Below are positions 44,970 to 53,646 of a stretch of DNA of 64,000 nucleotides, one piece after another (the stretch's first letter is position 1; each line of letters starts with the position of its first letter). The translations under genes were made by a program, and so were the position numbers. The notes under the pieces are model-generated. The model was not told the DNA's origin. It made no database searches and saw only the letters and a list, made by a program, of their open reading frames with translations. The DNA lies in contig JAIOAX010000015.1 in the NCBI GenBank assembly GCA_019873645.1, positions 40,581-104,580 of the forward strand, given 5' to 3'. Source of the DNA: Chloroflexota bacterium (GTDB taxonomy: Bacteria > Chloroflexota > Anaerolineae > B4-G1 > SLSP01).

Positions 44970-45258
44970 TGTCTTGAGGCGGGCGTCCACCATCGTGACG
45001 CGCGAAAGCGGCAACGAACTGGTGGTCGTGTTGCCCGAACAGGGCAAGTTTATCGTGCTCAATGCCACAGGCGCGCGTGTGTTGCACCTGGCCGACGGCG
45101 TGCGTACCCTGCGGGAGATCGCGCATACCATCGCTCATGAATTCGACGCGGAGCCGACGAAGGTCGAAAGCGATGTCCTGCGCTTTGCCGCGTCCCTCCT
45201 GGAACGCGGCGCCCTGGTCGCGGTCGGACGCGCCCAAGATCACCCACGCCCGGCCTGA
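44953..45258 (+). CDS. PqqD-like peptide chaperone (RRE) protein
   Basis: 101 residues from ATG 44953 (GGGAGG 6 bases upstream), starting inside the end of the HprK-like gene. The PqqD fold pattern is present: VVVLPEQGKFIVLNATGARVLHLADGVRTLREIAHTIAHEF, then a helix ending LLERGALV. PqqD-like domains bind leader peptides of RiPP precursors or related substrates. With the kinase it makes a two-gene module; the sequence gives no substrate. The next gene, Sua5, follows after 3 bases. Confidence 0.8.
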   Translation: MLNWDDVLRRASTIVTRESGNELVVVLPEQGKFIVLNATGARVLHLADGVRTLREIAHTIAHEFDAEPTKVESDVLRFAASLLERGALVAVGRAQDHPRPA

Positions 45259-45261
45259 CGT

Positions 45262-46317
45262 ATGCGATCCACGCTTGTCCTTCCGATTGATCCCGTCACT
45301 CCCGATCCGGCAGTGATCGAGGAAGCCGCGGCCGTTTTACGCCGTGGCGGCCTGGTAGCCTTCCCCACCGAAACGGTCTACGGCCTGGGAGCCAATGCGC
45401 TGGATGCCGGGACCGTGCAACGCATCTTCGCGGCGAAGGGCCGACCGGCCAGCGATCCGCTCATCGTTCATCTGGCGGACTGTGAGGGATTGCCGCAAGT
45501 GGTTGCGGAGGCGCCGCAGGTGGCCTATACCCTGGCAGCGCACTTCTGGCCGGGGCCGTTGACGCTGGTTTTGCCGCGCCACCCGCAGGTGCCGCTTGCT
45601 GTGACTGCCGGTGGCCCTACGGTCGCCGTGCGGGTGCCGGCGCATCCTGTCGCGTTGGCCCTGATCCGTGCTACCGGATTTCCCATCGCCGCGCCGAGCG
45701 CCAATCGTTTTGGGCATCTCAGTCCTACCCAGGCCGCACATGTGCTGGACGACCTGGAAGGGCGCGTGGATGTGATTTTAGACGGCGGGCCGACGCCGGT
45801 AGGGGTGGAATCTACCGTGCTCTCGCTGGTCACACCTGTACCGACGATTTTGCGCCCTGGCGGGGTCAGCCGCGAGGCATTGATGGCGGTACTCGGCGAG
45901 GTCCAGGTAGCGGAACGACTCTTTTCTCCAGAAGCTCCCTTGCCTTCCCCTGGGGTATTGACGAAACATTATGCGCCGCGCGCCAGGCTAACGCTGTATT
46001 GCGGCCCCCGCGAGGCCGTTTTACACGCGATGCGCGAGGCAGCCGTGCAAGAGATAGGGCGCGGGCAACGGGTGGGGTTGTTGCTGGCCGAAGAGGACCT
46101 GCCTGCCTTTACCGGCCTGCAGGTGGTTTTTCAGACCGTCGGGATGGGGGTGCGGCTGGATGAAGTGGCCCGGCAATTGTTCACTGCCCTGCGCGCGTTG
46201 GATCATGCGAATGTGACAGTGATTCTGGCCCGTGATTTCGGCGCGACGGGGCTGGGGCTGGCGATCCGCGACCGCCTGACGCGCGCCGCCGCCGGCAGTG
46301 TGATCAATGTGAAATAA
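45262..46317 (+). CDS. Threonylcarbamoyl-AMP synthase, Sua5/TsaC type
   Basis: 351 residues. The YrdC domain (about 10-210) has FPTETVYGLGANA, the KxR-like FAAKGRPASDPLIVHL, and APSANRFGHLSPT. The remaining 140 residues are the Sua5 C-terminal domain, seen after SPGVLTKHYAPRA. It makes threonylcarbamoyl-AMP from Thr, bicarbonate and ATP for the t6A37 modification of ANN-decoding tRNAs. Essential in most bacteria. Placed by 3 bases after the PqqD-like gene, and closed by a bidirectional terminator against rpoD. Confidence 0.95.
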   Translation: MRSTLVLPIDPVTPDPAVIEEAAAVLRRGGLVAFPTETVYGLGANALDAGTVQRIFAAKGRPASDPLIVHLADCEGLPQVVAEAPQVAYTLAAHFWPGPLTLVLPRHPQVPLAVTAGGPTVAVRVPAHPVALALIRATGFPIAAPSANRFGHLSPTQAAHVLDDLEGRVDVILDGGPTPVGVESTVLSLVTPVPTILRPGGVSREALMAVLGEVQVAERLFSPEAPLPSPGVLTKHYAPRARLTLYCGPREAVLHAMREAAVQEIGRGQRVGLLLAEEDLPAFTGLQVVFQTVGMGVRLDEVARQLFTALRALDHANVTVILARDFGATGLGLAIRDRLTRAAAGSVINVK

Positions 46318-46354
46318 GAAAACCTGCCAGGTCTTTCGAGACCTGGCAGGTTTG
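46317..46354. terminator. Bidirectional terminator between sua5 and the sigma factor gene
   Basis: 14-bp perfect stem AACCTGCCAGGTCT (46321-46334) with AGACCTGGCAGGTT (46339-46352) and a TTCG loop. A-run on the left and T-run on the right suit both strands. It stands between two convergent genes. Confidence 0.85.
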
Positions 46355-46358
46355 GCTT

Positions 46359-47633
46359 CTAAGTCCGTAAAAAGTCGCGCAGACGCCGCGCGTGGGCGGG
46401 ATGGCGCAAGCGACTGAGCGCCTGGGCTTCGATCTGGCGCACCCGTTCGCGCGTCACGCCCAGCTTCTTGCCGACTTCCTCAAGGGTGTAGGTTTGTCCG
46501 TCCAACAAGCCATAGCGCATTTGCAGGATTTTCACCTCGCGCGGCGGCAGGTCTACCAGAATTTCCATCAGCAAATCGCGCAGCATCGTGGTGCTGACTT
46601 CATCGGGCGGGGAAGGGCTTTCGCTGTCCTCAACGAAGTCGCCGAGGGTGCTCTCTTCTTCTTCATCGGTGGGCATTTCCAGCGAAAGCGGCCGACGCGC
46701 TACGTCGAGCATCTGTTCGACTTTGCGCACCGGGATTTCCATTTCCGCCGCCAGCTCTTCCGGCGTGGGGCCACGTCCCAACTGCTGCGTCAGTTGGTGG
46801 GAAATGCGCAACATCTTGTTGATCTGATCCCCCATGTGCACCGGCACGCGAATGGTGCGGCTCTGGTCGGCAATGGCACGGGTGACGGCCTGGCGGATCC
46901 ACCAGGTCGCATACGTGGAAAATTTGTGCCCGCGCTTGTAATCGAACTTGTTGGAGGCGCGGATCAAGCCGATGTTACCTTCTTGAATCAAATCCAGGAA
47001 AGGCACACCGCGCCCGATGTATTTCTTGGCGACGCTGATGACCAGCCGCGAGTTAGCACGGATCAGGTGCTCGCGCGCGGCAATGCCATCGTCAATCGCG
47101 CGTTCCAGCTCCCAGCGTTTCTCTTCACTGTGATATTTGCCGCTATTGAGCCGCAATTGCGCTTTTTTGCCGTTTTCCATACGGATAGCCAGCTCTACCT
47201 CTTCTTCGGCGGTCAGCAGCGGCACCTTACCGATTTCTTTCAGGTAGAGGCCAATGGTATCATCAACCTCGATGGCGCGATAGATATCCTCTTCGGCCCT
47301 TCCTTCTTCACCTTCTTCGTCGAATCCTAAATAGCTGTCGGCAGCTTTCCCTTCGGCGCCCCCAATGGTGATCCCCGATTCCATCAATGCGCCGATGATT
47401 TCATCCAGGCGATCCACATCTTCCTCCGCTTCGGGGAAGACGCGCAGAATCTCCTCGAAAGTGACATAGCCGCGCTCATATCCCAGGGCCAGCAAGTATT
47501 CTTCGCCGGTGGGTTCTGGTTCCTCAACCAAAACCGGGATTTCCTCGACGTCCCCTTCTTCTTCCTCTTCTTCCTCTTGCGCTAACTCCTCTTCTTCCAG
47601 GAGCGCGTCGTCCAGATCATCTTCGATAACCAA
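46359..47633 (-). CDS. rpoD: RNA polymerase primary sigma factor
   Basis: 424 residues from a TTG start at 47633, with AAGGGTG upstream. The N-terminus is very acidic ([16 protein letters not shown]), then a region 1.1-like domain. Region 1.2 is [16 protein letters not shown]; region 2 is [30 protein letters not shown] and [14 protein letters not shown] (-10 recognition); region 4 has [27 protein letters not shown] (-35 recognition). It is the housekeeping sigma factor. Near-full region 4 includes the C-terminal [11 protein letters not shown] strong minus-strand promoter lies upstream (47822-47851). Confidence 0.95.
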   Translation of the reverse strand: MVIEDDLDDALLEEEELAQEEEEEEEGDVEEIPVLVEEPEPTGEEYLLALGYERGYVTFEEILRVFPEAEEDVDRLDEIIGALMESGITIGGAEGKAADSYLGFDEEGEEGRAEEDIYRAIEVDDTIGLYLKEIGKVPLLTAEEEVELAIRMENGKKAQLRLNSGKYHSEEKRWELERAIDDGIAAREHLIRANSRLVISVAKKYIGRGVPFLDLIQEGNIGLIRASNKFDYKRGHKFSTYATWWIRQAVTRAIADQSRTIRVPVHMGDQINKMLRISHQLTQQLGRGPTPEELAAEMEIPVRKVEQMLDVARRPLSLEMPTDEEEESTLGDFVEDSESPSPPDEVSTTMLRDLLMEILVDLPPREVKILQMRYGLLDGQTYTLEEVGKKLGVTRERVRQIEAQALSRLRHPAHARRLRDFLRT

Positions 47634-47776
47634 TATTGCACCCTTACCTGTGATTGTGAGATTACACTTACCCTATCAGCATATCCAAATCTGGCTGCTT
47701 GTCAACTGACGGTCATCATGAAATTAAAATGTGCTCTCCTGGTGGGAGGCACATCGCTTAGCCTCAAAAATTGCCT

Positions 47777-47814
47777 GAAAAAGAGCACAGGTAGCAGCGC
47801 CACCTTGTGCTCTT
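47777..47814 (-). terminator. Hairpin with T-run upstream of rpoD
   Basis: Minus-strand stem AGAGCACA...TGTGCTCT (with an inner bulged stem) followed by TTTTT. It lies at the predicted start of rpoD transcription, so it could terminate read-through from the histidine kinase gene or attenuate rpoD. Confidence 0.6.
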
Positions 47815-47821
47815 CGCCTAT

Positions 47822-47851
47822 ACTATAGCATAAACACCGGCCTTTTGTCAA
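47822..47851 (-). promoter_or_regulatory. Predicted rpoD promoter (minus strand)
   Basis: On the minus strand TTGACA (47851-47846), 18-base spacer, TATAGT (47827-47822). The rest of the 325-base gap 47634-47958 has no gene: leader and the hairpin on the rpoD side, low-complexity sequence on the other. Confidence 0.65.
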
Positions 47852-47958
47852 GTAGGAAATAACAAAAAAACAAGCAGATTGCCCTTCTCCTTTGCAAACG
47901 GTGGAAGAAGGTGCTCTCCACCGGTGCAATGCTTTGCGGCACGGCTCACTTTAGGCAC

Positions 47959-49011
47959 TCAGGCGGCTACCGGCTCTGCCGGTAAGGAGAAGTTGACCCG
48001 TAACCCCTGCCCCGGGCTGCTGCGGAAGGTGATTTTTCCGCCCAGCATCTCGATGCGCTCGCGCAGGGTGGGCAGGTTCAGCCGCAAGGCATCGGGCGTG
48101 GTGAGATTGTCGTCAAGTTCAAAGCCGTTGCCGTTATCCTCAACGCTGACGCTGACTTGATTGTCGCCGATGTCCATTACGACGTTGATGCTGGTGGCCT
48201 GATCCTGGTCGCGCCCCAGGTGGATGAGCGCCTGAATGACCCGGAAAATGGTCACTTCCTTGTGTTGCGCCAGCCGGCGCTCCTTGCCGGTGATGTGCAG
48301 CGTCAGTCCGGTGAAACCGCTGTCGGTGAGACCCTCAATGTAGCGGCGGATGGTAGGGGCTAACCCCAGATCGTCCAGCATCATCGGGCGGAGATCAAAG
48401 ATAAAGCCTTTCACAGCTTTGAACGCGCTGACGACATTCTTTTTCAATTCCGCCAGTTCGGTCTTGGCGCGCGCCGAATCCCGGTCGAAAAGACGCTCGC
48501 AGATTTCGGCCTGGAGTACCAGGTTGGTAAGCGCCTGGGCCGGGCCATCGTGCATTTGACGCGAGAGCCGCAGTCGCTCTTGCTCCTGGGCTTCGATGAT
48601 GCTGATGATCATCGCCTGCGGTGCTGCGACGCCTTTATCCTCCTCTCCATGGGGCGTTTCGTCTTCAACGGGACCGGCAAATTTCAGAATTTCCTGGTAG
48701 AGTTGTGCCAGGCGGGTCAGGTTCTTCTGATCGCTTTGGAGTTTTTCAAGCTGCCCACGCATAGTGAAGAGCCGTCGTTGATTGTCCACCAGCGAATCGT
48801 AGGCTGCCTTGATGTCTTCTCTGGGCGTTGTGTCAAACGAGGCTTCGATCTGGCGTGCGCGCGCCACGGCCCGGGAGTTGGTTTGCATGAAACGATCAAC
48901 CTCCACGGATGTTTGCTGGATCAGCATGTCCACTTCTTTGAGTTCCTTTTTAATCTGTTCGTTCTCCCGCCGACAGCTCTCTAAAAACTGTTCCCAGGTG
49001 TTCTCGGTCAT
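47959..49011 (-). CDS. Soluble DegS/NarX-type sensor histidine kinase
   Basis: 350 residues from ATG 49011, with AAAGGAGG 4-5 bases upstream; the longer open frame to 49068 lacks a site and runs through a repeat. N-terminal 110 residues form a long coiled coil; no membrane helix. HisKA_3 domain with SRQMHDGPAQALTNL (His154), then HATPase with VSVEDNGNGF and LRERIEMLGGKI. Pairs with the NarL-type regulator 131 bases upstream on the same strand. Confidence 0.9.
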   Translation of the reverse strand: MTENTWEQFLESCRRENEQIKKELKEVDMLIQQTSVEVDRFMQTNSRAVARARQIEASFDTTPREDIKAAYDSLVDNQRRLFTMRGQLEKLQSDQKNLTRLAQLYQEILKFAGPVEDETPHGEEDKGVAAPQAMIISIIEAQEQERLRLSRQMHDGPAQALTNLVLQAEICERLFDRDSARAKTELAELKKNVVSAFKAVKGFIFDLRPMMLDDLGLAPTIRRYIEGLTDSGFTGLTLHITGKERRLAQHKEVTIFRVIQALIHLGRDQDQATSINVVMDIGDNQVSVSVEDNGNGFELDDNLTTPDALRLNLPTLRERIEMLGGKITFRSSPGQGLRVNFSLPAEPVAA

Positions 49012-49030
49012 TGTACCTCCTTTGCACATA

Positions 49031-49107
49031 GCCACAGAGAACACAGATTGCACAGAGAAAAATAGCAAATCTCTGCACTCTCTACGTGCTCTGCGGTGAA
49101 ATTTTCA
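49031..49107. repeat. Palindromic CAGAG-type repeat
   Basis: Arms around CCACAGAGAACACAG and CTCTGCGGTGAAATTT lie between kinase and regulator genes. The same family as 36302-36377 and the block 22066-22443; a scrap (TACAGAGTACACAGAG) lies at 11390-11405. Confidence 0.6.
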
Positions 49108-49142
49108 TTACCGCAAATCCAAAATCGCAAATCCACAACCCT

Positions 49143-49859
49143 CTATGCTTCTTCGGATGCCCGCTGCGGGAGGCGCACCCACCCGTGGCGCAGCGCGTAG
49201 ATGGCCGCCTGGGTGCGATCCGAAAGGTTCAATTTGGCGAGGATGGAGGTGACGTGATTCTTGACGGTCTGCTGGCTGATCCCCAGACGCAGGGCGATTT
49301 CCTTATTGCTTAGCCCTTCAATAATCAGTTCCAGGATTTCCATCTCGCGGTCGGTCAGTGGTGAAAAAGTCACGTCCTCCGGCTTAAGGCCATAGCGGCG
49401 GTACAGTTCCAACAACCACTGTTCGGCCTGTCCTGGCGTCATGCGTTTTCCGGCGATCACATAATATCCCTGCGCTACGGTGCGGACGGTATCCAACAGC
49501 CGCCCAGGCTCCACATCCTTGGCGAAATAGGCCGAAGCCCCGATACGGATGGCATGGTAGATTTGTTCCTCATCATCATAAGCCGTGAGAATGATCACGT
49601 TGATGTTCGGGTGTTGACCTTTAAGTTTTTGGGTCACCTGTAACCCGTTCATGGTGGGCAAATTGACATCCATCAGCACCACATCTGGCTGGATTTGGGA
49701 CAGCAACTCCAACGCTTCCTGACCGTCGCCGCTTTCGGCGATGACCTCAATATCGGGTTCCTTAGCTAACACGTCGCGCAATCCCTGCCGGAAAAAGGGA
49801 TGATCGTCCACAACGACAACTTTGATCGGCGTCATTTGCTCGGTAGGTTGCGTCAGCAT
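49143..49859 (-). CDS. NarL/FixJ-family response regulator (DegU-like)
   Basis: 238 residues from ATG 49859 (AGGAAAGGA upstream). Receiver with VVVVDDHPFFRQGL and phosphoacceptor Asp64 in VLMDVNLPTMNGL, and a LuxR-type HTH at the C-terminus (LTDREMEILELIIEGLSNKEIAL, then GISQQTVKNHVTSILAKL). It is the likely partner of the downstream DegS-like kinase. Target genes not visible. Confidence 0.93.
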   Translation of the reverse strand: MLTQPTEQMTPIKVVVVDDHPFFRQGLRDVLAKEPDIEVIAESGDGQEALELLSQIQPDVVLMDVNLPTMNGLQVTQKLKGQHPNINVIILTAYDDEEQIYHAIRIGASAYFAKDVEPGRLLDTVRTVAQGYYVIAGKRMTPGQAEQWLLELYRRYGLKPEDVTFSPLTDREMEILELIIEGLSNKEIALRLGISQQTVKNHVTSILAKLNLSDRTQAAIYALRHGWVRLPQRASEEA

Positions 49860-49929
49860 AACTCTGTCCTTTCCTGATACGTTTCAGTATAGCATAGCTC
49901 TTGAGGATTGAGAATGGGCCGCCTGGTTG

Positions 49930-51006
49930 TCAAGGTACAAAAAATCGCTCCGATGTCAGCACGCCGACCTCTTCGCCATGCAGGAGTAAACCGATCAGAC
50001 GATCCACAGCGACGCAGACCCAGCTCAATCCCCACGGCCCCAAGCCATTGACGGTGTAGACGTTCGGCATATCCGGTACCTGGCCTACCACAGGCAGTCC
50101 ATCGGTACTCTGGGCTACCCACCACGAATGACGTCCGATAACCGGGGCCTTCGGACAGAGCTGTTGGGCGACCTCCGTCAGCGCCGGCAGTACATCCTGT
50201 TGCGCGCCGGTCCAACCGACCATGCGCCAGTCGTTGCCATGCGCCTGGATGACCACTTGCCCCTGCCGGAGCACCAGAGGTGTGGGCAGTACACCGGCAT
50301 TGCGGAAATCAACGGCGTGCATTGAGGTCGGGTAAAGGATGCTGCCTAGCTTACGATTTAGACGAATAGCGTGCGCGCCGTTAGCCAGGACAACTTTCCG
50401 GGCAAGGAGGTAGCGTTTGTGTGCCCACACACTCAGGGTGGCGTTTTCCGATACCGGGCCGGGGTGAGGACGAATGGCCTGCACCTCGGTTTCATACTCA
50501 ACGGTGATGTTGGCATGATCGAGCAGGGCGGCAGTCAACGCCGCTGGGTCAAACGCCAGATCGTCGGCGGTACGCATGCCGACAAGATAGCCATACTCAG
50601 TTGCGTCGTCTATTTCGGCCGCATACAGGTTCTGTCGCAACAGCACGGCCGATTCCTGCAATAATCCGGCTTCGGTGTCATCGTCGGTCATGCGGAAACT
50701 GCCGACGTGTGTGGCTTCCTGGTGTAGTTTGTGCAGGATGGCGGTCAACAGGTCGAGATTTTGCCGCGTGAGTTCCCACACTTGCCGTCCTTTATCGGGG
50801 CCCAGACGGGTTTGCAAGGCTACATAAGGCGCCGGTGTACCCAGGAGGGCCAGCCCTGTTCCTCTGCCGACAGTGCCGCCGGGCGCTTCTGTAGCTTCGA
50901 GGACGACGATGTTTAAGGCCGCTTCGGCGAGATGATGGGCGATCAGCGCGCCGGTCAGGCCGGCACCGACAACCACAGTGTCGTAAATCTCTGGCGTTGT
51001 TGACAT
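49930..51006 (-). CDS. FAD-dependent amino-acid oxidase-like (DAO) oxidoreductase
   Basis: 358 residues with GGGGAGAG before ATG 51006. Dinucleotide motif VVVGAGLTGALIAHHLAEA then VVLEATEAPGG at the N-terminus, and the DAO-family end VNGLGPWGLSWVCVAVDRLIGLLLHGE. This is a soluble flavoenzyme, as in glycine/D-amino-acid oxidases or ThiO; the substrate cannot be told. The mid-domain has YPTSMHAVDFRN and QSTDGLPVVGQVPDMPNVYT. It is a single gene, reading opposite to none of its neighbours, with 70 bases before the NarL-type gene. Confidence 0.82.
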   Translation of the reverse strand: MSTTPEIYDTVVVGAGLTGALIAHHLAEAALNIVVLEATEAPGGTVGRGTGLALLGTPAPYVALQTRLGPDKGRQVWELTRQNLDLLTAILHKLHQEATHVGSFRMTDDDTEAGLLQESAVLLRQNLYAAEIDDATEYGYLVGMRTADDLAFDPAALTAALLDHANITVEYETEVQAIRPHPGPVSENATLSVWAHKRYLLARKVVLANGAHAIRLNRKLGSILYPTSMHAVDFRNAGVLPTPLVLRQGQVVIQAHGNDWRMVGWTGAQQDVLPALTEVAQQLCPKAPVIGRHSWWVAQSTDGLPVVGQVPDMPNVYTVNGLGPWGLSWVCVAVDRLIGLLLHGEEVGVLTSERFFVP

Positions 51007-51035
51007 AGCTCTCCCCTAAAAATCACATGGATAGA

Positions 51036-51086
51036 CAGGAGGTACAGGATATAAAATCCCGTGTATCCTGTACATCCCTGTTGAAA
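51036..51086. repeat. Imperfect inverted repeat
   Basis: ACAGGAGGTACAGGATA and TATCCTGTACATCCCTGT pair with two or three mismatches around a 12-base loop, in the gap upstream of the FAD oxidoreductase. It may be a terminator for the gene at 51193 or a dispersed palindrome. Confidence 0.5.
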
Positions 51087-51192
51087 ATTCTTATTGATGG
51101 AGTTGTACCGCAGGTTCGGTTACACTCCTCGTAGTTAAGGATAGTCTGATAGGCGTTAGTCTGGTAATCTGATAGTCCTTATTTGACTTCAC

Positions 51193-52143
51193 CTAGCGCG
51201 GCGGTATGGCAATCAATTCGGCTTGATCGAAGAACGCCGCGTTGTTGATGTGGGGATAAGAAGGTTCGGCGTAAAAACAGACGGTCACGCGCCCCAACAA
51301 TTCGGTCGCGGCTTCGGCTGTGGGTGCAGGCGCTTCCCGCTCCCGTGGGTCTGGCGTCGCAGTAGGGGTGGACGTTGCCTTGACCTGCGGCGCCGCCACA
51401 ACGACTTTGGGTGAAAGCAGCGTGACGATGCCGCTATCCTGATTGATCCACTGTGCCTCGCCCCACTGTACCGCATCACAATGCGGCTGGCCGGTAGGAT
51501 CAATGCCGGCCTTGACAATGAGGCGGTCAAGCGAAGAAAATGCCTGGGCTTTGATCTTGAATTGCACGGTACTGCCGACAGTCACGGTGACCGTCTGGTA
51601 GACCCAGGCGCGGAATTTGAGCCAGCGGATCGTTTCGACTTTTAAGGTAGCACCGTGGATCTGGCGCACCGGATCGTCGGCGGCGGTAAAGACGGGTTCC
51701 GCGAACGAGTTGTGGGGATCGAAATCTCCGCCTTTGTAGTTGACATAAGCATACCATGTCCAGCCGGGGATGCGGTTAGGGAGCACATAATCGAATTCCG
51801 CACCTTCGAGGGGTATAGGTCCGGCGACAAGTTTGGGCGTAGGCGTTGTTGTAGGTGTGGGAGTGTCGGTAGGAAGGGGTTTAGGTGTGGCTGTAGGGGT
51901 TGCCGTATTGGTAGGACGCGGCAGCGGCGTCGGGCGCTCCGTCGGCGGCACGGTCGGCGTCCATGTGGGCGGGATGATGACTGCGGAAACTGTGGCTGTG
52001 GCGGTGGGTGAGAGAGGCGGGAGGGGAGGCAGCGGCGTGCGCATAGCCGCGATGACAATGCTTGCCAGTCCCGCGATCACGACAAAGTCCAAAACGCCCA
52101 GGACGATCAGGATAATTTTCTGCCCCCGACTGAATGTTTTCAT
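51193..52143 (-). CDS. Membrane-anchored protein with Thr/Pro linker
   Basis: 316 residues. One N-terminal hydrophobic helix (about 10-33), a 70-residue linker rich in TPTPT/TATPTA repeats, then a beta-rich domain with WTWYAYVNYKGGDFDP, LKVETIRWLKFRAWVYQTVTV and a second short TSTPTATPD linker. The fold is a lectin- or CBM-like sandwich by look only. Such linkers are a hallmark of exported proteins of Anaerolineae-type Chloroflexota. Function unknown. Confidence 0.75.
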   Translation of the reverse strand: MKTFSRGQKIILIVLGVLDFVVIAGLASIVIAAMRTPLPPLPPLSPTATATVSAVIIPPTWTPTVPPTERPTPLPRPTNTATPTATPKPLPTDTPTPTTTPTPKLVAGPIPLEGAEFDYVLPNRIPGWTWYAYVNYKGGDFDPHNSFAEPVFTAADDPVRQIHGATLKVETIRWLKFRAWVYQTVTVTVGSTVQFKIKAQAFSSLDRLIVKAGIDPTGQPHCDAVQWGEAQWINQDSGIVTLLSPKVVVAAPQVKATSTPTATPDPREREAPAPTAEAATELLGRVTVCFYAEPSYPHINNAAFFDQAELIAIPPR

Positions 52144-52211
52144 CAGGTTTTCCTTCTTTAAGTGCGTCTATGTTAATGATACTCCAACGTATAATTGTGA
52201 CAAGTGCACAA

Positions 52212-52260
52212 GGGGAGATGGGGATGAGGGATTGGGGATTAGGGATTGGGGATTGGGGGG
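52212..52260 (+). repeat. G-rich tandem repeat (GGGGATT-type)
   Basis: Seven G-runs in 49 bases (GGGGATT/GGGATTA units) between a divergent pair of genes. It can form a G-quadruplex on the plus strand. It is close upstream of the gerW-like promoter. Confidence 0.7.
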
Positions 52261-52262
52261 AG

Positions 52263-52291
52263 CTTGCTCAGGCCTGGGTCTGAATTATAAT
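52263..52291 (+). promoter_or_regulatory. Putative promoter of the GerW-like gene
   Basis: CTTGCT (52263-52268), 17-base spacer, TATAAT (52286-52291), 66 bases before ATG 52357; AAGGAGG precedes that start. Confidence 0.5.
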
Positions 52292-52356
52292 GTAGGAGCG
52301 TTCGCCCTTTTCAATCCGTTTCATCCGTTAAATCCGTTGACATAAGGAGGCAAACG

Positions 52357-52824
52357 ATGGATGAGATCAAGATGGTCCTGGATAAAATCGTTTCGCTGGT
52401 GGATAATGTTAATGTAGATGCAGTCTTTGGCAAACCGGAAAAGGTTGGTGAGCGGGTGTTGATCCCTGTTGCAGAGATCGCCTATGGTTTTGGCGCCGGG
52501 TTCGGCGGGGGGCCGGCCTGCTGTGGAGCAGAAGAAGCGTGCTGCGGCAAGGGTACGGGCGCGGAAGACGCTCGTCCCGAAACCGATGACACTCAGGCTT
52601 GTTGCCAGGGCGCAGAAACCGGCGCAGCGGGCGGCGGCGGGGGTGCCGGCGGACGGGCGCGTCCGATTGCCTATATCGAAGTCGGCCCGGAGGGCGCGAA
52701 GGTCGAGCCTGTCGTGGACGAACAGAAAATTGCGCTGGCGGGGATGTTGCTTGGCGCGTGGGTCGTCGCCTGGGTTGCACTGGTGCTCAAGACGTTGTTT
52801 CGGACGTTGTCGCCGCGGGCTTGA
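52357..52824 (+). CDS. GerW (YtfJ)-family protein with paired-cysteine insertion
   Basis: 155 residues. The family pattern is visible: VNVDAVFGKPEKVGERVLIPVAEIAYGFGAGFG and RARPIAYIEVGPEGAKVEPVVD. In place of the usual Gly-rich loop there is an insertion with three CC pairs (55-56, 62-63, 82-83) between acidic and Gly-rich stretches. A C-terminal hydrophobic helix (about 126-146) may anchor it. Named from Bacillus germination protein, but present in many non-sporulating bacteria. Cysteines may bind metal or form disulfides. One-base overlap with the next gene (TGATG). Confidence 0.75.
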   Translation: MDEIKMVLDKIVSLVDNVNVDAVFGKPEKVGERVLIPVAEIAYGFGAGFGGGPACCGAEEACCGKGTGAEDARPETDDTQACCQGAETGAAGGGGGAGGRARPIAYIEVGPEGAKVEPVVDEQKIALAGMLLGAWVVAWVALVLKTLFRTLSPRA

Positions 52825-53597
52825 TGCGCCGGATAGAACAGGACGGCCTGGTCTGGTATGCGTTTGACGGACCGGGCTTTGATTTTCCCCATGCCTGTTT
52901 CACGCGCCTGGGTGGAGTCAGCGCCGCGCCGTGGGCAGCGTTGAACCTGGGGCACACGGTCGGTGATGACCCGGCCGCGGTGGAGGAAAACCACCGCCGC
53001 ATGTGTGCAGCTTTCGACATTGCGCGGGCGCAGATCGTCAGTCCCCATCAAGTGCACGGGCGTAATGTGGTGCGTGTCGGTGTACAGGATGCCGGCCGCG
53101 TGATTCCGGCAACCGATGCATTGATCACCGATGCGCCAGGTGTGGCACTGTTGCTGCGTTTCGCCGATTGTACCCCGATTCTGTTCTACGATCCGGGACA
53201 CCGTGCGCTGGGATTGGCGCACGCCGGCTGGCGCGGCGTGGCGGCGGGCATTGCCCCGGCGACGGTAGCGGCGATGCAGGTTGCTTTTGGCACGTCACCG
53301 GCAGAGGTATGGGCCGGCATCGGTCCGACCATCGGACCGCAGTTTTACAGCGTCGGCGTGGAAGTGGTACAGGCGATCCAGGCAACATTGCCGGCAGGTG
53401 TCACGGCGGCAGCGTGTCGCAACGGGCAATGGTATCTGGATTTGGCGGGAGCCGTGGCGGCGCAATTGCGGGCCGTGGGTGTATCGCAGATCGTCAATTC
53501 CGGCCTATGCACGGCTGGCCGGGTGGACGAGTGGTATTCACACCGCGCCGAGAACGGACGTACCGGACGTTTTGGGGTGCTGGCTATGCTGAAATAA
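52824..53597 (+). CDS. pgeF: Peptidoglycan editing factor PgeF (laccase domain, YfiH family)
   Basis: 257 residues from ATG 52824. The laccase-domain signature holds: FTRLGGVSAAPWAALNLG, PHQVHG with His78, RFADCTPILFYDP with Cys116, and HAGWRGVAAG with His133, the three metal-site residues. PgeF removes wrongly added L-Ser from UDP-MurNAc peptides in E. coli; older names are polyphenol oxidase. Translationally coupled to the GerW-like gene. Ends at a terminator. Confidence 0.9.
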   Translation: MRRIEQDGLVWYAFDGPGFDFPHACFTRLGGVSAAPWAALNLGHTVGDDPAAVEENHRRMCAAFDIARAQIVSPHQVHGRNVVRVGVQDAGRVIPATDALITDAPGVALLLRFADCTPILFYDPGHRALGLAHAGWRGVAAGIAPATVAAMQVAFGTSPAEVWAGIGPTIGPQFYSVGVEVVQAIQATLPAGVTAAACRNGQWYLDLAGAVAAQLRAVGVSQIVNSGLCTAGRVDEWYSHRAENGRTGRFGVLAMLK

Positions 53598-53636
53598 AAA
53601 AGCCCTCAAGGCTTTGAACACCTTGAGGGTCTTTTG
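53597..53636. terminator. Bidirectional terminator
   Basis: CCCTCAAGG (53603-53611) with CCTTGAGGG (53621-53629), A6 before and TCTTTT after, between the convergent pgeF and J-domain genes. Confidence 0.85.
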
Positions 53637-53646
53637 AACGCTGCGT

